This document shows positions 47,972-57,271 of a DNA stretch of 64,000 nt, one piece after another. Source of the stretch: Tritrichomonas musculus. Lineage: Eukaryota > Parabasalia > Tritrichomonadida > Tritrichomonadidae. Within the stretch, counting starts at the first letter, position 1. Every line of letters starts with the position of its first letter. A model generated the notes under the pieces. The model worked only from the letters and a program-made list of their open reading frames with translations, was not told where the DNA came from and did not search any database. The translations under genes were made by a program, and so were the position numbers. The stretch covers positions 1,550,001 through 1,614,000 of the forward strand of contig JAPFFF010000006.1 of NCBI GenBank assembly GCA_039105265.1, given 5' to 3'.

Positions 47972-49147
47972 TTAAATCACAGGAGTTGCAAATGTAGGTT
48001 TCATATTAAAATACGAATTCCTTTTTACTGAAGGCTGAAGGAGAAAAGGCTTTTCCAATAACCTTGCAGTAGGCCTTGCAGATGGAGCTCCCATTTTCAT
48101 ATTAGATGAAGTTCTGATCATTGACGTTCTTTGTGGTGATTGTATTGAAAGAGATTCAAGATGAGTTGACATGGAGAGTAATTTTGTATTAATCTGTACA
48201 AAATGAGTGCTTTCTCTTTTAACTTCGACATCATAAGGATGCAAAGTAAAATCTTTCAATGAACAATTAATATCAACATAGAGAAATGCAGCACATGCAT
48301 CTGGAATTTCTCCATAATTTGAAGAAGAAAAAACAGTGATTAATTGGTTCTTAAATGAACGCTCAATACCGTTTTTAACACACTGATGACCTCTTATCAT
48401 TTGAGTTAAATTATTTTCTGTCAAAAATTTGTGCAAAGCTACACAACCAAACTGTCTTCCAATTCCTCTTAGCGAAGGCATATAGTTTTCATACGAGCTT
48501 GTTGGATCTCCCCACATTAAATCATAAAGAATTTCATCTTCAAAATTGCAAATTGGACGATGATATTTTGTCTTTAAGTCTGTTATATTTTTTAATAACG
48601 GTGTGATACCACCATGGACACAAAAAATACGATTATCGATTATTGCGGCTAGTGGAAGACAATCAAAAGCATAATTTGCTTTTTCCCAAGGAGAAATTGA
48701 TTTAAAAACATCAATTATTTGCTTTTTAAAACCATAATTTTCATTAACTTTTCGAAATTCGTGGTTTCCTCGAATCAAAAAAACATTTTCAGGGTAGAGG
48801 CATGATAGACAAAAAAGTAGAGTAACAACTTCAACTGAAAATTGACCTCTATCGACATAATCGCCAAGAAAAAGAATTTTTGTTTGCGTAATATCGCCAA
48901 CTTGCTTCAAAATTCGAAGTAAATCAAAAATATTACCATGAAGATCACCAACAACATAAGTAGGGGATGAAATTGATAAAATAATGCTTTGGCTACTAAA
49001 ATTATTCTCAGCCAACGTACATAGTTTTTCAAAATCAGAGGAATTTATTAGCGGCATGAGAATATCATGCGGAATAGATTCATGATCATCATTTTGACTA
49101 ATGATTTTCTGGTAAGAACGCATGATTGCATTGAGGAAATGATTCAT
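47972..49147 (-). CDS. PPP-family serine/threonine phosphatase
   Basis: A 391-residue phosphatase with the full PPP metal and catalytic signature: GDLHGN (near residue 68), GDYVDRG (near 95), RGNHE (near 126), HGGI (near 180) and the late RGHQ histidine. The sequence FSVEVVTLLFCL and NYGFKKQ resemble PP1-type enzymes, but SAPNYC is replaced by SSSNYGE, so it is a divergent PP1-like or trichomonad-specific member. The 80-residue C-terminal tail is Ser/Thr/Pro-rich and carries no recognised motif. All metal ligands appear present, so it should be active. Host gene. Confidence 0.88.
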   Translation of the reverse strand: MNHFLNAIMRSYQKIISQNDDHESIPHDILMPLINSSDFEKLCTLAENNFSSQSIILSISSPTYVVGDLHGNIFDLLRILKQVGDITQTKILFLGDYVDRGQFSVEVVTLLFCLSCLYPENVFLIRGNHEFRKVNENYGFKKQIIDVFKSISPWEKANYAFDCLPLAAIIDNRIFCVHGGITPLLKNITDLKTKYHRPICNFEDEILYDLMWGDPTSSYENYMPSLRGIGRQFGCVALHKFLTENNLTQMIRGHQCVKNGIERSFKNQLITVFSSSNYGEIPDACAAFLYVDINCSLKDFTLHPYDVEVKRESTHFVQINTKLLSMSTHLESLSIQSPQRTSMIRTSSNMKMGAPSARPTARLLEKPFLLQPSVKRNSYFNMKPTFATPVI

Positions 49148-49632
49148 TATAATAAATTATAATTTATTATGAATTTATAAATTGAAGTATTACTCAAAAA
49201 AATTGAAAGAAAAAATTGAATTATTTATATTTAATTTATTTATTTTTCAGAATATTATTTTAATTTATACAATTTTTGAATACACGCATAAAATGGTAAT
49301 AAAATATAAAAACAAGATTTTATAATTTAAACTTCATATATCACCAATGTACTTGCATATTTATTTTTTTTTTTTTCTATATTTCTTTCAATTTATTGTT
49401 AAATAAAATTTTGAAAGAAAAATCATCATAGAGATTATTTTTTTAAAAAATAAATATTTACCCGTATTATATAATATATATTATATAATGAAAAATAAAT
49501 AGAGTGGTTGTCCATTTGTAAAGTATTGAAAAATATTAAAAAACGCTAATTTGCTTATAATATTTTATATTTGGAGTTGAAATATATGGATTGCTCAGAT
49601 ATATTCGGTTGATTATGAGAAAAAAATTTCAA
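49148..49632. other. AT-rich spacer
   Basis: Nothing recognised apart from a TATATAATATATATTATATA-type palindrome near 49470. Confidence 0.5.
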
Positions 49633-49634
49633 TA

Positions 49635-49826
49635 CAGTTAGTTGAAATGTCTAGGACCGATTCAAATTGTCTTGGACCAACTGAATATTTTGTATGAGGT
49701 TAATGAAATTTAAAATAAATTCTTTGAAATTTTTTATTTGTTTTTTATATCATTTTCAATGAGCTAATTAAAAATTTTAAGTCGGTCAAAAACAATTTGA
49801 ATGGTCCAAGATATTTTTACCTACTG
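49635..49826. mobile_element. 192-bp Tc1-like MITE with TA target duplication
   Basis: The left end CAGTTAGTTGAAATGTCTAG and its continuation to about 49682 are matched in reverse complement from about 49775 to 49826 (CAGTAGGTAAAAATATCTTG), roughly 75% identical over 48 bp. TA flanks both ends. CAGT ends with TA duplication are typical of Tc1-type transposons. No coding capacity; fairly old from the divergence of its ends. Confidence 0.75.
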
Positions 49827-50765
49827 TATGATAATAAAAATGTTTTAAAATTTTATATTTCTCACAAATTCATAGACATGATTTTCTCTCCATTATTTCA
49901 TTCCTTTTAATAATTTACTTTATTTTTCATATTTTATCTTTTTTGAATACAATATATTATCTTGTGGCCATTTTAAATTTACTGGAAAATATAAATTTTT
50001 TCGAATGTATTTAATAAGAAAATTATTTTTAAAATAATTTTTTTTAAAATATATCTGAATTTAAAAAGATAGTTTTATTTTAAATATTATTTCAAATCTA
50101 TTTGAAAAGTTTAAATATCAAAAAACATAAATATCTATTGTTTGAAAAGACAAATTCATTAATCACCTGATATTTATTTTATTTAAATATAGATAAATAT
50201 AAAAATAAATTCGTTAAGGATTATTTAGGGCCAATTTTATTTTAGTGTTATTTGCAGCACTCAAAATAAAATCACAAATACTATAAACGTCTTTTTAACG
50301 TATTTTTTCATAAAATAACGATTTTTTGATTTGTAGTATCAATGAAACTTTTTGAATACGAATAAATTTTTTTAAATTTTATGAAGAATCAAAAATAATA
50401 TTATTTAATTTGAAAAACATTTTACTATTTTATCTTTTTATTTTTAAATTATTTAAAACATTTTTAATATAAAAAAATAATTGTAGATCAAGATAAAAAT
50501 AAAAAACTAATATCGAGAAAATAACGTATTTACAATTGTAATTACAATTGTAATTTTTAAACGGACAAGTTGTATACAATTGTAAATACAAAAAACAAGG
50601 CTTACTCATCTTAAAATAAGTGCATATTTTATAATTAATTAAAAAGCCATGACTGATAAAATAAAGTCGTTTACAATCAAATCAATAAGATAATCTTAAT
50701 ATTTCATTTATAAAACAAAATAAAATAGATAAAATAAAACAAATATAAATAGGTAATAGATTAAA
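49827..50765. other. AT-rich spacer
   Basis: No gene. Contains a short inverted motif, TTTACAATTGTAATTACAAT, near 50530 and TACAATTGTAAATAC near 50575, otherwise featureless. Confidence 0.5.
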
Positions 50766-53465
50766 TCATATAGATTCATTTTCAAGAATTGGATTTTTTA
50801 TATCTATGCTTTCATCTTTCGGGGCTTCTGATATTTCTTTCATTTTTTCTCTTCTTAATAAGAAAATGGGAACAATAATTGATATTGTAATTATTCCAAC
50901 ACAAAGCAATACGCCAACAATAATTGTTGCAAGTGTCATCGGATTAATGCTCATAGCAATAATTCTCATATTGGTTTTATTTTGAAGGTAGAGAGGGCTA
51001 TCACTTGGAATATTGATCAAAAACCTGTCACCATTAAAATGAGTAACGAAATTTCGAATACTTTTCGGTTTTTTCTTTAAGCCAAAAACATATATATTTT
51101 TAATTTGAATCTTTTTGATAAAAGAACCATCATCTTCATCTCCCATACCAAAGTTTCCTTGACGATTAATCTTCAATTTTCCATTTTTTAGCTGAATAAT
51201 AACTTTAAAAAATGATCCATTATTGTAATTAAATGATACACCATCATCGATATAAACTTCACCACAAGCTTCATCATTCTCATCCAATGAAATATACATA
51301 TCGAGATTTGGTTCTTGTATCGTTTCTATCGTTGTTGGTCCAATTTCTTGATAAACTAGAATGATTTTACCGCCGGCCAAAAAAACAGGAGTGTCCATTA
51401 AAGTGACCAAGAAATTTGTTGACTCTTGTAGCTCGTAACCGCCAGGATAACAATACCAGCGGCCAGGCGGCTTAATGACATTTCTTATCGTTTGATTTTG
51501 TATCAATATTGGGGCAATCATAAAAACATCAGCAACTATGACTTGATCAGTAATATTATGAGCAGAAAGAAAATTCTTAGATGATTCCAAGAACAACCAA
51601 AGTGGTTTAACGATAGGATTTCCAGTTAGGTTTGAAATATGTGCAGCATTGTACCAGACAAGCAAATGCTTGTATCGTGTAGTTATTGCGTTTGAAATTC
51701 CCTCAAATAATTCATTACGATAGAGATATGGCTCAATTTTTGCCAAACTTTGTTGGCGGAAGAAAGGATATGTCCATGAAGCAAGTTGAAACCATCTAAC
51801 TATCAACTCGTCCGAAGGATGTCCTTTAAATCCACCGACATTACTGCCAGTAAAAGGAATACCGGAAACGCCACTAGAGACTACTTGCGCTAGTGATCTT
51901 TCTAAGTCTTCCCAAGTGGCACTATTATCACCGGTCCATGACCATGCATATTTCTGTGATCCTGAGAATACATTTAATGAAACCAGGTATGGCCTTAAAT
52001 GGCTGTTTTCTTTGTTTTGGAGATTTCGGTTTATCAAGCCTTGAGATGTAGAAGCACTCATCAAAAGACCATATATATTATGTATATCTCGATTTTGAAA
52101 TCCGTTAAAATGAATAGAGTCCTTGGGAAATGATCCATCATCTTTATCATTCCAGTAAAAGACATTAGTACTTGAAATATCAACATCATAATTGTATTGA
52201 TTTGCCCACCAACTTCTAACATCGGGATTTAAAAAATCTGGAAATGCAGTTGATTGAGAAATATATGGAGTAACCTTGTCACTTTGATTAACCAAATAAT
52301 GGCGCAAACTCGCTTCAGTAAATTGCTTATGATTAACATTAACTGGAAGATATGGATTAGAAACTCTAATTAAATATCTGTCATCAGTAAGAATTAATCC
52401 AATGAGCTTTTTTGGTTCAGAAAAAGTGGTCTCATTGTATCCAAAAGATGCATGAAATGGCAAATGATTTATATCAAGCCAAATTGAATCAAATGAAAGT
52501 TTTGCTTTTTTCATATTGGCCATTACGCTATAAACTTCATTTTGAGTTTCATAAAAACTCCTACATTGATGATATCCCAAAGAAAAAATTGGTGGAAAAA
52601 ATGGTTTTCCTGTTAATAATGAATATTGCTCTTGAATATCGCTATAAGAACCAAGAAAAACATACAAATCAACAAAACCAGTTTCACTTAAAAAACGAAT
52701 TGAATTATTGATGCATTGTATAAAAGTATCGCTTGGGTTGGCCCAAAAAAGCCCAACAGGACTCTTATAATTTGAATGGGCAACAACAAATGGAACAGAT
52801 GAATGCATTGGATATGAACCTGTGTTATAAAGTCGATAAACGTTTTCATCGATATTAAAAGATTGAGATATACCACCTAATCCTGAGAAAAAGTAAGTTC
52901 CTTTTGAATCTAATGAAATATCAATACCAGAATTTGTTTTAGTATCATCATAATCTTTGATGATTTCTGTATATTCAGATATAAAGAGTTGCTTTTTGTT
53001 TAAAGTTGCAATAACTTGGCTTGATTTTAATATATCAATCGTAAAAGGATTTATATGTATTAATATTTCAATATTGCTTGTTGATAATTGGAAATAATCA
53101 TCAGGAGAATATCGCAATTCAAATTTTCTAAAATTTTGAAAAATAGTTTGATTAATGATACAACTTTCCGAAGAAAGATCGTACTTAAATATATTATTTT
53201 CAAATACGTTTGAAGTGTTATTTGCTCCTGTTTTAATATGTATACCAATATCTTTAGGCGAAGAAATTGTAAGCGTTATATTATTTAATTTATTTTTATC
53301 TTGTAAGTATATCGTTAAATGCGTAATATTAAATATGTACGTGTTGCATAAAACGTAATAATTTGTCAAATGTTCAAAATTTTTTCTACAAAAAGGAATT
53401 TTTTCGCAATTTTCATGAGTATTACTATTAATGGCCACAATAAGAAAGGCGAGCACGTGGACCAT
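50766..53465 (-). CDS. Membrane-anchored GH31 alpha-glucosidase-like protein
   Basis: An 899-residue glycoside hydrolase of family 31. The N-terminus MVHVLAFLIVAINS is a signal peptide. GH31 landmarks: FSLGYHQCRSFYE and DSIWLDINHLPF before the active site, VFYWNDKDDGSF near residue 438 where the nucleophile motif WNDMNEPS is expected (the nucleophile Asp is kept, the next residues differ), RDIHNIYG, and WTGDNSATWEDL near residue 512 with the acid/base Asp. It resembles glucosidase II alpha and lysosomal alpha-glucosidase. Unlike those it ends in a membrane helix (TIIVGVLLCVGIITISIIVP) and a 35-residue acidic tail. Probable role: glycan or starch/glycogen trimming at the ER, lysosome or surface. 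Confidence 0.88.
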   Translation of the reverse strand: MVHVLAFLIVAINSNTHENCEKIPFCRKNFEHLTNYYVLCNTYIFNITHLTIYLQDKNKLNNITLTISSPKDIGIHIKTGANNTSNVFENNIFKYDLSSESCIINQTIFQNFRKFELRYSPDDYFQLSTSNIEILIHINPFTIDILKSSQVIATLNKKQLFISEYTEIIKDYDDTKTNSGIDISLDSKGTYFFSGLGGISQSFNIDENVYRLYNTGSYPMHSSVPFVVAHSNYKSPVGLFWANPSDTFIQCINNSIRFLSETGFVDLYVFLGSYSDIQEQYSLLTGKPFFPPIFSLGYHQCRSFYETQNEVYSVMANMKKAKLSFDSIWLDINHLPFHASFGYNETTFSEPKKLIGLILTDDRYLIRVSNPYLPVNVNHKQFTEASLRHYLVNQSDKVTPYISQSTAFPDFLNPDVRSWWANQYNYDVDISSTNVFYWNDKDDGSFPKDSIHFNGFQNRDIHNIYGLLMSASTSQGLINRNLQNKENSHLRPYLVSLNVFSGSQKYAWSWTGDNSATWEDLERSLAQVVSSGVSGIPFTGSNVGGFKGHPSDELIVRWFQLASWTYPFFRQQSLAKIEPYLYRNELFEGISNAITTRYKHLLVWYNAAHISNLTGNPIVKPLWLFLESSKNFLSAHNITDQVIVADVFMIAPILIQNQTIRNVIKPPGRWYCYPGGYELQESTNFLVTLMDTPVFLAGGKIILVYQEIGPTTIETIQEPNLDMYISLDENDEACGEVYIDDGVSFNYNNGSFFKVIIQLKNGKLKINRQGNFGMGDEDDGSFIKKIQIKNIYVFGLKKKPKSIRNFVTHFNGDRFLINIPSDSPLYLQNKTNMRIIAMSINPMTLATIIVGVLLCVGIITISIIVPIFLLRREKMKEISEAPKDESIDIKNPILENESI

Positions 53466-54021
53466 TATGAAATGGAATGTTATTCAAGGATTGTTATTTT
53501 CAAAAGAATAATAAAAAAATTCAAATAAAAAGCTGATATAATTTGAGATTTTCCTCTTAAAATTTGAGTAATTTCGAAAAAATCTATATTCAAATATTCA
53601 ATAAAAGTAACTTAAAAATCAAATTGAAACTTATCTCCTATTAGAAGCAGCATAATATTCATCATAGTGAATATAATAATCCAAAAGTCTCTTATATACC
53701 ACAAAATGTAAATTATTCAAATGATTAATGTTTCAATTGAAAAAATTCTACATAAAGAAAAAGTTAATAAATGACAAAAATTGTTTTGTAATCTATTTTT
53801 AGCTAAGACATTAAGATTGAATCACCCTTTTCGATTCATCATGATTTTAAGACTTATTGACTGTTAACAATGCAATATTGATATAAAAAACCTTTACCCT
53901 TTACTTCCTTTTTTTCGATTCAAAATTTTTTAATGCCCAACTTTTTCAGTATTCTGAACTGATATATATCGTAATCTTTTTAGTCTAAAATTTAAATTCT
54001 GATCGATTTTAAAATTGAAAA

Positions 54022-54066
<45 letters not shown>

Positions 54067-54809
54067 ATAGAAATTTGTGGATTTATTTTAACGTTTAACT
54101 TTTTGATAACCTTTAAAAAAAACAAAGCTTTAGATATTTCTGAGCGTTTTTTAACATTTTATTTTATTTTCTATTCCATATAAATAAAATATTTTATCAT
54201 ATATTTTATTTCATAAAATACCTAAATTTTATTTAATTTACTTAAAATATTTTTCAGATTCAAATACTTATATAAAAAAATCATAAATCAAGATTCTTTA
54301 TATGATGATGTTTAAGCTAAAAATAATTTATTTTGGAGTAATTTTCAAAAAGCTATTAGATAATACAGTTTTTTAAATTATTAGTTATAATTGTAGTACC
54401 AGTATTCTTCCAAAGCATTACTTTAAAATAAATAAATTTTAAGTGATTAATAAATATCTTTAAACATATACTTTGAATTTTTCAAGTTGATTATCATAAT
54501 TTAATTCGATCATATAAGTTATTGATATAATATTAATATATTTAATGAATACAAATTTCCTGATTAATGAAAATGGAAATATTTATTCAATGAGTAAGAA
54601 GTTCTTACTAAGAACTTGTTATTAATTTTCAAAATAATGTTTCGTTTAAAAATATTAAAAAGAATATAAAAACGAATTGAAAACAGTTTCACCATAAACA
54701 TGACAATAAATCAGATCAAATATGCATTTGAAAGAAATTGCCCTCAGTCCATGGTCTTTATATTAAAAATTTTTTAAAATTTTGTCATATATTTTTATTT
54801 TCAAAAAGT
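53466..54809. other. Divergent spacer with a 42-base T run
   Basis: No gene in about 1.3 kb. An uninterrupted run of about 42 T lies at 54024-54065. No element ends or target duplications were found near it, so I treat it as a simple repeat. GGTATACC-type or RNA gene signals not seen. Confidence 0.6.
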
Positions 54810-54815
54810 TCATTT
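54810..54815 (+). promoter_or_regulatory. Initiator-like TCATTT before the ZNF277-like gene
   Basis: TCATTT lies 39 bases before the ATG at 54854 in an A/T-rich leader. It fits TCAYTW, but such motifs also occur by chance in this base composition. Confidence 0.3.
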
Positions 54816-54853
54816 GAAAAAAAAAAATTACTATTGAAAAGTTTAAGTCTAAA

Positions 54854-55957
54854 ATGGAGGAAGATCTTTCTCCATCTTTTGACTTTGAATCAATCTTGCA
54901 TAATCACATCGATCTATATCCACCTGAATCTATTTTTGTATGTTTTTTATGCAGTTTTGAGTCCAAAAGTCCAATCGAACTATTAAATCATTTAAAGGAT
55001 ACACATAATTTTGTTTTTACAGATCTTCTTCACATTCCTCTTCTCCCAAAATATCTCGAATATTGGAGAATTCATCCACCACCTATCGTTGATATATCAA
55101 ATGATTTTAAAACGATTGATATAAGCAGCGAAGAAGATATTGAAATACGAAATTCTCTTCACAAAATGAGACTCGATCAAATTATGATTGAACATGAAAA
55201 AGAAAGGACGGAATATCACAATCAAATCGATTGTCTATTTTGTACCAAAACATTCGATGGCACATGGCATGCATATTTACAATGGCTTTTTGAAGAGCAT
55301 CAATTCAATCCTGGTCGTCCATCAAATTTAATTTTTATTCCATATCTTATAAATTTACTAAGATCAAAAATAGAATCGAACGCTTGCATTTATTGTTCTT
55401 CTACATTTCCAAATCAACGAACACTTCGTTCGCATATGCGTAAAAAGAAACATATGCGAATTCCTAATGACCAATATTTTGACAGATTTTATATGGTTAA
55501 TTATCTTGAGTTGAATGGGAAATGGGAAAGTGATAACGATGAAGATGAAGATGAATTTAATGGTGAAATGGAGCCACTTGAAGTTGCTGCAGCCGCCGAT
55601 AATGAAACAGAAATTGATGAGACTGTTTGTTTAATATGCGACAAAGTTTTTCAATCGCCTGAACATGTCATTTATCATATGAGACAATCTCATAATTTTG
55701 ATATAAATATTGTCAAAAAAGCAGCTCATCACGATTTCTATAATTGCGTCAGATTTATTAATTTTGCTCGTTTCATGAAATCTAGAAATATTTGCTTTGT
55801 TTGTCAAAAAGATGTTGAAGGTGACTATGTTGATCATATAATGGGACATGATGTAAAGTTTCCATCGGATACAAGCCATATTTTTGGAGAAGATCAACTT
55901 TTAATCCCATTTATTGACGGGGATCCTCTTCTTACTGAACTTGAGGATGATATTTAA
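54854..55957 (+). CDS. ZNF277: ZNF277-like C2H2 zinc finger protein
   Basis: A 367-residue protein with five C2H2-type fingers: CFLCSFESKS (near 33), CLFCTKTFDG, CIYCSSTFPNQRTLRSHMRKKKH (near 177), CLICDKVFQSPEHVIYHMRQSH (near 258) and CFVCQKDVEGDYVDHIMGH. The LRSHMRKKKHMRI helix followed by FDRFYMVNYLELNGKWE is the signature of the ZNF277 family, which binds ribosomal protein uS5 (RPS2) in animals. Length and finger order match. An acidic stretch (DNDEDEDEF) separates fingers three and four. It likely acts in the cytoplasm or nucleolus with ribosomal proteins rather than as a transcription factor. Confidence 0.85.
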   Translation: MEEDLSPSFDFESILHNHIDLYPPESIFVCFLCSFESKSPIELLNHLKDTHNFVFTDLLHIPLLPKYLEYWRIHPPPIVDISNDFKTIDISSEEDIEIRNSLHKMRLDQIMIEHEKERTEYHNQIDCLFCTKTFDGTWHAYLQWLFEEHQFNPGRPSNLIFIPYLINLLRSKIESNACIYCSSTFPNQRTLRSHMRKKKHMRIPNDQYFDRFYMVNYLELNGKWESDNDEDEDEFNGEMEPLEVAAAADNETEIDETVCLICDKVFQSPEHVIYHMRQSHNFDINIVKKAAHHDFYNCVRFINFARFMKSRNICFVCQKDVEGDYVDHIMGHDVKFPSDTSHIFGEDQLLIPFIDGDPLLTELEDDI

Positions 55958-56325
55958 TAGAATTTTTGTTAGTTTTATTATAAATTCTAAATTTATTCTT
56001 CTTTTAGATTTTGTTTTTAAGAAAAAAAACATATTTGAATGTAATAATTAATTTTTAGATTAGATAAATTATATTAAAATTTTGAATTTGAATAGTGATT
56101 TATGTATTTTTATATGTGTGTTTCACATTGAAAATCATCTATTCACCAATTGACTGCGAAAATTGGCAATAATAAAATATTTATATAATTCTGAAATGAA
56201 TATCAAAATTTTGAGACATGATTATTCCTGAAAAAACAAAAAGGAGCAGTTCATTCAAACATATGCAAATAAACCAAAATAACTTTTTTTATCCAACAAT
56301 TGTGAATCTCATATGAAAAAAATTT
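55958..56325. other. AT-rich spacer
   Basis: About 370 bp between two co-directional genes; nothing recognised. Confidence 0.5.
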
Positions 56326-56331
56326 TCATTA
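56326..56331 (+). promoter_or_regulatory. Initiator-like TCATTA deciding the DZIP1-like start
   Basis: TCATTA lies 36 bases before ATG 56367 but downstream of the earlier in-frame ATG at 56313. If transcription begins here the first available start is 56367. Confidence 0.4.
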
Positions 56332-56366
56332 ATAAACGTACATTTCAGAAAATTTCAGAAAATTTT

Positions 56367-57143
56367 ATGAGAGTTGGATACATTCAAGTTCCATCATGTG
56401 GGGCGCCACCACAGTATGAAATTCATACAGCCAATTTCGATAATACACTATACCAGTTTGATTGGAATTTAGTAAATAGAATGAATCCTGAATATATAAA
56501 AGCAACAGGAGAAACAAGTGATTTAGAGAAATTAATATATAGCTTTGTCGATTCCAAATTTGGGGCTGTTGAAAGACAGTTCTTACCATTTCCATTGTCA
56601 GCCAAATTTTATGAACTCCTTCAAATTGGATTTGATTATGTTTTAAAAAAGCAAACTAAACTACAACAACAACTGAAAAAGAAAGATGAAGAAATCGAAT
56701 ATTTACGCCATAAACTTGAGAAAAGCTTAGAGACAATTCCTAAATTTGTTGGACGAGACGTTTCTATTGTTCATTCTTGCCCTGTTTGCAATAAAGCATT
56801 TAAATCATTTTATCATCTTGATAAACATATTAATAAAACTCATGGAGATCTGAAAGATGCTTGGAATGCTCTACGCAATCAACAACCTTATGGAGCACCT
56901 GTTGCATTTGAAGAACTTCATCAAGAAATAAATCATCTTCGTGAATGCATAACTAGGCAAGAGTTAGTATCATTTGAAAAGCCTAAACCCAAAAGAGAAA
57001 AAATGCCTGGTCCTCAAAAAGAAAAGAAACCAACTCAAACTGTTGACCCTGGTCGTATTGTTGAATCTACTTGTATACAACCATTTAGATATAGAAGCGA
57101 TTTCATTGATTCAGATTTTATAGATATTCCTCCGAAAAGTTAG
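56367..57143 (+). CDS. DZIP1: DZIP1/Iguana-like zinc finger protein
   Basis: A 258-residue protein from ATG 56367 (18 residues more if 56313 is used). The N-terminal 110 residues (NTLYQFDWNLVNRMNPEYI to GAVERQFLPFPLSAKFYELLQ) match the DZIP1 N-terminal domain. A coiled coil (KKQTKLQQQLKKKDEEIEYL) and one C2H2 finger (CPVCNKAFKSFYHLDKHINKTH) follow in the family order. DZIP1 acts at basal bodies and the ciliary transition zone. This copy is much shorter than vertebrate DZIP1, keeping only the core. Trichomonads are flagellated, so a basal-body role is reasonable but inferred. The tail is Lys/Pro-rich. Confidence 0.78.
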   Translation: MRVGYIQVPSCGAPPQYEIHTANFDNTLYQFDWNLVNRMNPEYIKATGETSDLEKLIYSFVDSKFGAVERQFLPFPLSAKFYELLQIGFDYVLKKQTKLQQQLKKKDEEIEYLRHKLEKSLETIPKFVGRDVSIVHSCPVCNKAFKSFYHLDKHINKTHGDLKDAWNALRNQQPYGAPVAFEELHQEINHLRECITRQELVSFEKPKPKREKMPGPQKEKKPTQTVDPGRIVESTCIQPFRYRSDFIDSDFIDIPPKS

Positions 57144-57271
57144 CAATTTACTATTGATACCTGCTATGTACTAACTCAAATGTTATTATTATTATTTTTA
57201 CGATTAATAACCATTTTTTCTATACATGAAATAATAAATAAGAATTACGAAATACCATATTATTCAAACTT

